Origin: Bdellovibrionaceae bacterium UBA2466
GTDB taxonomy: Bacteria; Bdellovibrionota; FAC87; UBA2466
DNA: 13,800 bases
Assembly: GCA_002342225.1 (NCBI GenBank)
Contig: DDPO01000021.1
Location: 1 to 13,800 of the forward strand
Direction of reading: 5' to 3'
Part shown: positions 1-5,935 of the stretch, piece by piece
Layout: each line of letters opens with the position of its first letter
Position numbering within the stretch: position 1 is the stretch's first letter
Notes under the pieces: generated by a model
What the model saw: only the letters and a program-made list of their open reading frames with translations
Databases searched by the model: none
Told to the model about the DNA's origin: nothing
Position numbers and translations under genes: made by a program

Positions 1-1
1 C

Positions 2-43
2 ACTCAAAGGGTGCAGGTAATAATTTTTCCGTCAATACTGTGA
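2..43 (+). CDS. Possible 3' end of an upstream gene, MotB/OmpA-like tail
   Basis: Reading frame 2 is open from the window edge to a TGA at 41-43 and ends TQRVQVIIFPSIL. The pattern (R/Q)RV(E/Q)(I/V)xI near the C-terminus is how many OmpA-like peptidoglycan-binding domains finish, including MotB, and a stator gene directly before fliL is a common arrangement. Only 13 codons are visible, so this is an inference from a short motif plus context. The other two forward frames also close early (stops at 16-18 and 61-63) and cannot be excluded. Confidence 0.35.
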   Translation, partial: TQRVQVIIFPSIL

Positions 44-105
44 CGCTTCTTTTGAGGGTCTGACGCCCTTTGATTGCAATTCCCCTTCATTAAGCACTGA
101 ACAAG

Positions 106-121
106 TGGCACTGCCGTTGCA
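106..121 (+). promoter_or_regulatory. Sigma-54 (RpoN) -24/-12 promoter for the flagellar operon
   Basis: TGGCAC (106-111), five bases, then TTGCA (117-121) matches the sigma-54 consensus TGGCAC-N5-TTGCW at every fixed base, with the invariant GG (107-108) and GC (119-120) exactly ten bases apart. If C120 is -12, transcription should start near 132, giving a leader of about 29 bases before the fliL ATG at 161. It lies in the only sizeable gap before a run of tightly packed flagellar genes. Sigma-54 promoters need an enhancer-binding activator; its site would lie further upstream, probably outside the window. Confidence 0.85.
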
Positions 122-148
122 CTGGAGTGGCATGTCACCGAAAAATTG

Positions 149-156
149 AAGGGGGA
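149..156 (+). promoter_or_regulatory. Ribosome binding site that fixes the fliL start
   Basis: AAGGGGGA ends four bases before the ATG at 161. A longer in-frame start at TTG 146 would overlap this site and has no ribosome binding site of its own, so ATG 161 is preferred. Confidence 0.75.
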
Positions 157-160
157 TCGT

Positions 161-817
161 ATGGCCGAAGCTTCTGCCCAGAAGAAAGCACCTGAAACCA
201 AAAAAAGCGAAGAGAATCACAAAGAGAAGCCTAAGTTAGCAGTAGCTCCAGAGGGAACGACTGACGCAACTGCTAAGCCCAAAAGGGATTGGCTTACTTT
301 ATCCATCCTCGTTGTATCTGTTCTAAACGTCGCTTTGCTCGTGACGATGGGGCTGGTCGTGAGCCAAATGTCGTCAAAAATGAAAGAGGTTCAAGAGAAG
401 ACTGCAGCTATCATTGATGCTGCAAATGCTGAGGAAAAAGAGAGAGAGCAGGCGAGAGAGAAAAAGAAAAAGCTTGAAGCGAAGCTAATTGGGAGAGACC
501 TGGAAGTCCCCAGTCAAGGTACCCTTTATCCGCTGGATAGTTTTCTGGTAAATATTACAAGTGATCAAGGATCGAAATTTCTTCAGACTCAGCTAGAGCT
601 CGAGCTCAGTGATCCTTCCGTAGAAGAAGAACTGAATAAAAAGAGAGCAGCTCTTAGAGATGCTATTATTGTTCTTCTTTCGAGCAAAAGTTACAAAGAA
701 CTACGAGAACCAACCGGTATCAAAAATTTAAGAGCGGAGGTTCAGAAAGCGCTTAATGGACTTTTGACTACTGGCCTAGTGAAAGAAGTGTTCTTTACCC
801 AATTCCACTTTAACTAA
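161..817 (+). CDS. fliL: FliL, flagellar stator-associated membrane protein
   Basis: FliL is a single-pass inner-membrane protein whose periplasmic domain forms a ring around MotB and supports stator engagement and torque. The 218-residue product has a charged, Lys/Ala-rich cytoplasmic N-terminus (1-43), one strong membrane helix at about 45-69, a Glu/Lys-rich probable coiled coil at 70-110, and a FliL domain at about 118-218 (YPLDSFLVNI early, VFFTQFHFN at the very end, a typical FliL finish). It is longer than enteric FliL (about 155 residues), with the extra length in the N-terminal tail and the helical linker. ATG 161 was chosen for its strong ribosome binding site. It is the first gene after the sigma-54 promoter, and fliM follows after 11 bases. 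The family call is secure from domain layout and context. Confidence 0.93.
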   Translation: MAEASAQKKAPETKKSEENHKEKPKLAVAPEGTTDATAKPKRDWLTLSILVVSVLNVALLVTMGLVVSQMSSKMKEVQEKTAAIIDAANAEEKEREQAREKKKKLEAKLIGRDLEVPSQGTLYPLDSFLVNITSDQGSKFLQTQLELELSDPSVEEELNKKRAALRDAIIVLLSSKSYKELREPTGIKNLRAEVQKALNGLLTTGLVKEVFFTQFHFN

Positions 818-828
818 GGTAGAAAAAA

Positions 829-1848
829 ATGGCTGAAGTACTTTCTCAGAATGAAATTGAGGCTTTGTTAACTGCTGTTTCCGATGGAAAAGTTGCAGCT
901 ACTGATCCCAATTCGAAATCAGCAACTGAACCTGATTCAAAAAAGTATGCAAAGTACGATCTGTTCTCTCAAGATAAAATCCTGAAGGGAAAACTCGTAG
1001 CTTTCAAGGGAATTCATGATCGTTTTGCTAATTTGTTCAGATTTAGCCTCGGGCACTCCCTAAAAAAGAATATAGCAGTCAAAGTAGTTAATACTGAGTT
1101 TGTGAAGTTGGGAGAATATGTTCGAACTCTAGGCCAACCTGCAAATCTGAGTATTTTCGAAAATGAAGAGCTCAAAGCCCCTATGGTTCTGGTGGCAAAA
1201 CCATCTTTCGTTTACACTTTGATCGATGCCTACTTTGGTGGAGCAGAACGACCCTATAATCGACAGATTCAAGTCAACCAATTCACTGCTATCGAAAAAG
1301 ATGTAGTAAAAAGATTTGTTTTGAAAGCCATTCATGATCTAGAGCAGTCTTGGAAGCTCAACTACCCCATGAAGTTTCAGTACCAGCGTTCCGAAAGTAA
1401 TGGTGAATTTTTAGGTTCGATTGGTCTCGGCGACGCAGTGGCGATTGTTCGTTTCCAAGTTGAAGTAGAAGCTCTATCGGGTGAATTAGATTTGATTATT
1501 CAGCTGAGCCCTCTTGATGCAATTGCACACAATTTGAGCGTCAATATTACTGGTCAAGTTCCAGGTGAGGAAGAAGCTTGGAAAGAGCATTGGCTCAAAG
1601 AGTTGATGGATATGGATTTTGAGATACGGGGAATTCTTGGACAGACTGAAAAATCGCTCACAGAAATTCGACAAATGAAGGTTGGAGATGTTTTGGTTCT
1701 TGGACAAGATGCAGTCTCTCCGATCCCCTTGCTCATTCAAGAAGTTCCAAAGTTTAAGGGTATGATCGGAGTTTTTCGAGGCAATAATGCCGTAAGATTA
1801 ACCAAAGATTTATCAAAAGAAACAGAGGAGTCGAACGATGGCAAATGA
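829..1848 (+). CDS. fliM: FliM, flagellar motor switch protein
   Basis: FliM is the middle C-ring protein: phospho-CheY binds its N-terminus, its middle domain contacts FliG, and its C-terminal SpoA domain joins FliN. The 339 residues show the CheY-binding peptide LSQNEIEALL at 5-14, a linker, a middle domain at about 43-240 containing LIDAYFGG (131-138), and a C-terminal SpoA-like domain at about 255-330. Length is normal for the family (about 330-350). The FliG-contact GGxG motif reads GGAE here (137-140), a departure from well-studied FliMs. The CheY-binding peptide implies that motor switching is under chemotaxis control. The end of the gene overlaps the fliN start by 11 bases (1838-1848), suggesting coupled translation of the two C-ring partners. 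Confidence 0.95.
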   Translation: MAEVLSQNEIEALLTAVSDGKVAATDPNSKSATEPDSKKYAKYDLFSQDKILKGKLVAFKGIHDRFANLFRFSLGHSLKKNIAVKVVNTEFVKLGEYVRTLGQPANLSIFENEELKAPMVLVAKPSFVYTLIDAYFGGAERPYNRQIQVNQFTAIEKDVVKRFVLKAIHDLEQSWKLNYPMKFQYQRSESNGEFLGSIGLGDAVAIVRFQVEVEALSGELDLIIQLSPLDAIAHNLSVNITGQVPGEEEAWKEHWLKELMDMDFEIRGILGQTEKSLTEIRQMKVGDVLVLGQDAVSPIPLLIQEVPKFKGMIGVFRGNNAVRLTKDLSKETEESNDGK

Positions 1849-2215
1849 AGGCGCTAAAAACAGCAATGAACAAAATGTAAAACCTGAGGAAACAGTTGCG
1901 CAGCCTGAACTAAAACTTCATGTAAATCCTCAGTCAAACGAAGGTGAGCATTCGTTAGATTTGATTCTCGACATTCCACTAAAAGTGAGTGTGGAACTTG
2001 GACGAACAAAAATCCTTGTGCAGGATCTTTTGAAACTTCATAAAGGGAGTGTGATTGAACTCACTAAATTAGCAGGTGAGCCCCTTGAAGTTTTAGTAAA
2101 TGATAAAGTCGTTGCAAAAGGAGAGGTCATCGTAGTGAACGAAAAGTTCGGTTTAAGACTTACTGATATTGTGAGTCATGCTCAAAGAATTCGTCAATTA
2201 GGAGAATCGAAGTGA
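1838..2215 (+). CDS. fliN: FliN, flagellar motor switch / C-ring protein
   Basis: FliN forms the base of the C-ring and helps dock the export ATPase complex through FliH. The 125-residue product has a polar, low-complexity N-terminal tail (1-38) and a classic SpoA domain at about 40-117: IPLKVSVELGRTK, then GSVIELTKLAGEPLEVLVN, then AKGEVIVVNEKFGLRLTDI, all strongly conserved FliN blocks. The ATG at 1838 lies inside the end of fliM and is preceded by AGAGGAG, so the internal start is well supported. Its stop overlaps the GTG start of fliO by two bases. Confidence 0.96.
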   Translation: MANEGAKNSNEQNVKPEETVAQPELKLHVNPQSNEGEHSLDLILDIPLKVSVELGRTKILVQDLLKLHKGSVIELTKLAGEPLEVLVNDKVVAKGEVIVVNEKFGLRLTDIVSHAQRIRQLGESK

Positions 2216-3018
2216 AATACATAGGCTTGCTTTTGATGGTCAGTGCATTAGGTTTTGGAATTGAGATCTCCTCCGTAAAAGTGGGGGGAGATTCTCAAGC
2301 CACAGTGGAATTTGTGGGCAGTGGAAACAAAACGGTCCCAAGTTACAAAATCAATGGAAACACTATTGAAGTCTCCTTTAATAATTCTGCTTTGAACTCG
2401 GCTCACCAAGGCAAGCTCGATGTCAATTCACCTCATGCGCTTGTTCAGAGAGTAAGTCTTTTCGAGGCCGAAGGGAAACAGGTTAAAGCGATTATCGTTG
2501 TGAACGGAAGCCTTGAAGGACTAAAAAATCGAATCTCTGTTTCCGAAAATGGAACGGGTCCCGCACTCAAAATAGACTATCCGAAAGTCGGTAATTCCAC
2601 GCTCGATCTTCTTAAAGAGGAGCAAACCCCTCTACAAGACTTGAGAAGTGAGGCTAAAAAAGAATCTCGAGGATTTCAGTGGGTACAGCTTATACTTTTC
2701 CTTGTCGTGGTCGTAGGAGCTGGAGCTTCGACATTTTTTGTCGTCAAATTTGCAAAAGCAAAAGGGAATTGGGGTGGAAGTCGCAAATATTTGATTGAAC
2801 AACTAAGTTACGTTCCTGTTGGTGGCACAAAAAGCGGAGTGGCACTAGTAAAAGTTGGAAGTGATTTTATTCTGTTAGGCGTCACACCAAATCAAGTTAA
2901 CTTCCTGTCAAATTTACCTAAGCTTTCAGCTCAGTACGAGGAAGAGTCGAGTTTCGAAAAAACTGCATTTAGTGAAGCTGTCAAAGAGCAAATTCGAGGA
3001 AATAAACTCACAGTATGA
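2212..3018 (+). CDS. fliO: FliO, export-gate assembly protein with an extra periplasmic AMIN-like domain
   Basis: FliO assists assembly of the FliP/FliQ/FliR export gate. The 268-residue product has a signal-peptide-like N-terminus (1-16), a beta-rich periplasmic region at about 17-125, a linker, one membrane helix at about 156-179, and a cytoplasmic FliO domain at about 190-235 (RKYLIEQLSYVPVG, then SGVALVKVGSDFILLGVT). Enteric FliO is about 120 residues and lacks the N-terminal part. The strand pattern of that part resembles AMIN domains, which bind cell wall in other proteins; this is fold-pattern inference, not a proven match. The start is GTG at 2212 (GTGA overlap with the fliN stop), with GGAGA just upstream. 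The 3' end overlaps fliP by four bases (ATGA). Confidence 0.87.
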   Translation: MKYIGLLLMVSALGFGIEISSVKVGGDSQATVEFVGSGNKTVPSYKINGNTIEVSFNNSALNSAHQGKLDVNSPHALVQRVSLFEAEGKQVKAIIVVNGSLEGLKNRISVSENGTGPALKIDYPKVGNSTLDLLKEEQTPLQDLRSEAKKESRGFQWVQLILFLVVVVGAGASTFFVVKFAKAKGNWGGSRKYLIEQLSYVPVGGTKSGVALVKVGSDFILLGVTPNQVNFLSNLPKLSAQYEEESSFEKTAFSEAVKEQIRGNKLTV

Positions 3019-3761
3019 ATCTATCATTCTTTATTTTTAAAATTCTAAGTTCAGTTGCCTTTGCAGCACCCAAAGCTGATGGGGGACTTCTGCCTCCTCT
3101 CCAGCTATCTATGGGGGCTGCAAATAATCCCGAACAGGTCGCAACAGTTCTAAAAATTGTTGCAATGTTAACGATTCTTTCGTTAGCACCCTCGCTCCTA
3201 ATCATGATGACCTCATTTGTGAGAATCGTGATAGTCCTTTCCTTTCTGAGGCAAGCCATCGGAACGCAAGTTCTTCCACCGAATCAGCTGATTATTGGTT
3301 TAGCTCTATTTTTAACTTCGTTCATTATGGCTCCGGTTTGGAAAGGGATTCATCAAGAAGCACTTGTTCCCTATCTTGATAACAAAATTAGCCAATCTGA
3401 TGCTCTTACCTATACCGAAGGTGCTATACGGAAATTTATGTTTAAACAGACTCGTGATAAGGATCTTGGACTATTTATAAAGTTATCTAATATCTCTTTA
3501 CCCTCAAAAAGGGCCGATGTTCCGACCTATCTATTGATTCCTGCTTTTATGATTTCGGAGTTGAAAACAGCCTTTTTAATAGGCTTCATGATCTACATTC
3601 CATTTTTAGTTTTAGATATGGTTGTTGCCAGTGTCCTCATGGCTATGGGGATGATGATGCTTCCCCCCGTTGTCATTTCATTACCATTTAAACTGATTCT
3701 CTTTGTGCTGGTAGATGGGTGGCAACTCATTATCGGCTCATTAGTGAAAAGCTTTGGATAA
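3015..3761 (+). CDS. fliP: FliP, flagellar type III export gate protein
   Basis: FliP forms the core of the export gate, a FliP5-FliQ4-FliR1 helical assembly in the basal body. The 248-residue product starts with a cleavable signal peptide (1-17, AFA before A18), as is known for FliP. It has membrane-inserting hydrophobic segments at about 45-75, 88-108, 172-205 and 215-243. The diagnostic FliP block is clear: PAFMISELKTAFLIGFM (176-192) followed by DMVVASVLMAMGMMMLPP (201-218). Length is normal. The start ATG overlaps the fliO stop as ATGA. The ribosome binding site is poor (GAGG lies about 15 bases upstream), so translation probably depends on coupling to fliO. Confidence 0.97.
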   Translation: MNLSFFIFKILSSVAFAAPKADGGLLPPLQLSMGAANNPEQVATVLKIVAMLTILSLAPSLLIMMTSFVRIVIVLSFLRQAIGTQVLPPNQLIIGLALFLTSFIMAPVWKGIHQEALVPYLDNKISQSDALTYTEGAIRKFMFKQTRDKDLGLFIKLSNISLPSKRADVPTYLLIPAFMISELKTAFLIGFMIYIPFLVLDMVVASVLMAMGMMMLPPVVISLPFKLILFVLVDGWQLIIGSLVKSFG

Positions 3762-3764
3762 TTT

Positions 3765-4034
3765 ATGCAAACTGAGCAAATTTTAGATATTACTCGGCAA
3801 GCAATGAGAGTTGCGGTGCTTTTATCAGCGCCGCTCCTATTGTTTGGTTTAGTAGTCGGTGTGCTGATGAATGTTCTACAGGCCGTTACCCAAATCACTG
3901 AGACGACACTCGCCGTGGTTCCTAAAATGGCTGCGATGCTTTTGGCTTTGATAGTATTTTCTCCTTGGATGCTTGATGTGCTGGTGGATTTCACCACCCA
4001 GCTATTTGAAAGTATCCCAAGCTTAATCCGATAA
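3765..4034 (+). CDS. fliQ: FliQ, flagellar type III export gate protein
   Basis: FliQ wraps around the FliP/FliR core of the export gate. At 89 residues it has the family's standard length and two membrane helices (about 14-36 and 54-77) with the conserved stretch NVLQAVTQITETTLAVVPK (36-54) between them. It starts 3 bases after the fliP stop and has no good Shine-Dalgarno sequence, so coupled translation is likely. Confidence 0.96.
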   Translation: MQTEQILDITRQAMRVAVLLSAPLLLFGLVVGVLMNVLQAVTQITETTLAVVPKMAAMLLALIVFSPWMLDVLVDFTTQLFESIPSLIR

Positions 4035-4039
4035 ATATC

Positions 4040-4825
4040 ATGACAGCACTCTATCCCAATAACTGGATGGCCTATCTGGGCGTGTTTTTAGTGTTCGTTC
4101 GAGTGCTCGGTTTTTTCATGCTCGTTCCAGGCTTTTCTCATAAAACAATTCCAGTGAATGTTCGAGTATTTCTTTGCTTATCCCTCTCGCTAGCATTCTA
4201 TCCCTTGGTTAAGAACGCTATTGGGGGAGTTCCAGACACTTGGGGAGGGATTTTTATGATCGCTCTGAAAGAGACCGGTGTCGGTTTATTGATGGGATTT
4301 ATCTGTTATTTGACTTACGAAGCCATACACCTAGCCGCTCAGATTATTGGATATCAGATGGGTTTTGGAACAGCAGGGCTTATTGATCCAGCTAACCACA
4401 GCAATGAGTCTCTTCTCGTTCCTCTTCATAGTTGGCTTGCACTGCTCGTTCTTTTTACCACTGACTTACATCACTATTTGTTGAAGTTGTTCTTAATGAG
4501 TTATGTGAGCACCCAGAAATTACAAGTTGTCAGTTTTACGAATGAGGAAACATTCCGTTTAGTAGTTCAGGTTGCTGGCAATCTCTTTGTTCTGGCCATT
4601 CAGATGGGAGCACCTTTCACTCTTTTAATCCTTGCATGTAACGTCGTGATGGGTGTGTTGTCTCGACTCATGCCACAGCTCAACGTGATGCTGTTTAGTT
4701 TCCCTGTAACTATATTACTTGGATTTTGTGCGCTCTATTTATTAGCGCCTGACATTTTAGACTATATGGAAAATTTACTAAACTTAATGGGCGAAAACTG
4801 TATTTCACTTCTAAAAACACTTTAA
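4040..4825 (+). CDS. fliR: FliR, flagellar type III export gate protein
   Basis: FliR is the single-copy subunit that completes the export-gate spiral and contacts FlhB. The 261 residues contain several hydrophobic segments. The FliR features are a RVLGFFMLVPGF block near the N-terminus (21-32), IPVNVR (37-42), a central GFICYLTYEAIHLAAQIIGYQMGF (86-109), and the hallmark RLMPQLNVMLFSFPV (209-223). Length fits the family (about 255-265). It begins 5 bases after fliQ with no visible ribosome binding site. It is a separate gene from flhB, not a FliR-FlhB fusion as in some clostridia. Confidence 0.96.
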   Translation: MTALYPNNWMAYLGVFLVFVRVLGFFMLVPGFSHKTIPVNVRVFLCLSLSLAFYPLVKNAIGGVPDTWGGIFMIALKETGVGLLMGFICYLTYEAIHLAAQIIGYQMGFGTAGLIDPANHSNESLLVPLHSWLALLVLFTTDLHHYLLKLFLMSYVSTQKLQVVSFTNEETFRLVVQVAGNLFVLAIQMGAPFTLLILACNVVMGVLSRLMPQLNVMLFSFPVTILLGFCALYLLAPDILDYMENLLNLMGENCISLLKTL

Positions 4826-4835
4826 TCTATCGTTT

Positions 4836-5915
4836 ATGGCTATTTTTGACGACTCAAATGATGAACGTACCGAAACGGCGACCCCGTATCGGCGTGAGGA
4901 ATTTAGAAAGCAAGGCACTGTTGCAATGAGCCGTGAAGTGCTTTCGGTCCTTATGATGGGAGCTGTGGCTTTTGCTATTTACGGAAGTAGTCACTCTCTT
5001 CTCAAACAATTTGGCGAGTTAGCGCACCAATATTTTGGATTTTTTATTAAGGGGGAATTTGAGAAAACACAATTGCTTGAAATGCGATGGGGTATCTTCA
5101 AGTCGCTTCTCATCATGGTTTTCCCCATTGTTGCAACGGCCATGGTAGCGGGAATTATCTCTTCAGTTGCGCAGGTTGGATTTTACATTACTACTGAGCC
5201 CTTAATGCCCAAGTGGGATCGTTTGAATCCCATTAATGGTTTTCAGAGAATGTTTTCGGGACAGGGCCTTATCGAAGTTGTCAAAGCGTTGATCAAAATA
5301 GCAATCGCGGGTTGGGTGGTGTGGAAATTTATTAAATCAGAAGCCCCCCAAGTGGGCGCTCTCTATCAAAAAAACACGCTGGAAATTGTGACACTCACAA
5401 TGACTTCCTGTGGAAAACTTATGGTGAGTCTGCTGCTGTTCCTAGCAGTCATTGCGGGGCTAGACTATGCCTTTCAAAGATTCCAGCTTGAAAAGAAAAT
5501 GAAAATGACCCGTCGAGAAGCGAAAGAGGAATTTAAGCTTCGTGAGGGGGATCCGTTAATCAAGTCGCGCATCAAAAGCATTCAAAGAAAAATAGCTAGC
5601 CGAAGAATGATGGAGTCAGTCCCGAAATCTACAGTGATTGTAACTAACCCAACTCATCTTGCAGTTGCACTCCAATATGAATCAGGAATGCAAGCCCCAA
5701 AAGTAGTGGCTAAAGGAGCGGGCTTTGTTGCGGATAAGATCAAGGAAATTGCAAGAGCTAATAAAATTCCAATTGTCGAGAACAAGCCGCTAGCCAGGAA
5801 TATGTTTAAAAATATTCCGATTGGACAATTTATTCCAAGAGAACTCTATAAGGCCGTGGCTGAAGTTCTATCTTATGTTTATAAGCTGCGAGGAATCGTG
5901 CGGGGCGCAGCCTAG
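4836..5915 (+). CDS. flhB: FlhB, export gate substrate-specificity switch protein
   Basis: FlhB controls the change in export from rod/hook to filament subunits by cleaving itself. The 359 residues comprise a polar N-terminus with the family motif RTETATPYRREEFRKQG (11-27), four membrane helices at about 31-50, 89-113, 148-166 and 193-212, and a cytoplasmic domain. The self-cleavage site NPTH is intact at 271-274 (cut expected between N271 and P272), followed by LAVALQY and later VENKPLAR. The C-terminus has no Pro-rich tail. It lies 10 bases after fliR and 20 bases before flhA, with no strong ribosome binding site of its own. Confidence 0.97.
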   Translation: MAIFDDSNDERTETATPYRREEFRKQGTVAMSREVLSVLMMGAVAFAIYGSSHSLLKQFGELAHQYFGFFIKGEFEKTQLLEMRWGIFKSLLIMVFPIVATAMVAGIISSVAQVGFYITTEPLMPKWDRLNPINGFQRMFSGQGLIEVVKALIKIAIAGWVVWKFIKSEAPQVGALYQKNTLEIVTLTMTSCGKLMVSLLLFLAVIAGLDYAFQRFQLEKKMKMTRREAKEEFKLREGDPLIKSRIKSIQRKIASRRMMESVPKSTVIVTNPTHLAVALQYESGMQAPKVVAKGAGFVADKIKEIARANKIPIVENKPLARNMFKNIPIGQFIPRELYKAVAEVLSYVYKLRGIVRGAA

Positions 5916-5923
5916 AAATTTAG

Positions 5924-5929
5924 AAGGGA
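5924..5929 (+). promoter_or_regulatory. Ribosome binding site that decides the flhA start
   Basis: AAGGGA lies six bases before ATG 5936 but touches the other in-frame ATG at 5930. Spacing therefore favours the second ATG. Confidence 0.6.
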
Positions 5930-5935
5930 ATGCAA

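Noticed and set aside
54..71. Short hairpin GAGGG...CCCTT followed by TTT, possible terminator after the upstream gene
   Set aside because: The stem is only about five pairs and the T run is three bases, too weak to call a terminator. A further 8-base inverted match (4-11 with 66-73) may be chance.
120..132. Small dyads (CACT-GG-AGTG and TGCC/GGCA) around and after the -12 element, possible operator
   Set aside because: The arms are four bases long and partly made of the promoter consensus itself, so they cannot be told from chance.
3593..3997. Open minus-strand frame of 134 codons across fliP and fliQ
   Set aside because: It lies wholly opposite two highly conserved genes, has low-complexity Thr/Ser/Ile content, and shows no ribosome binding site or known motif. 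It is a shadow of the coding strand.
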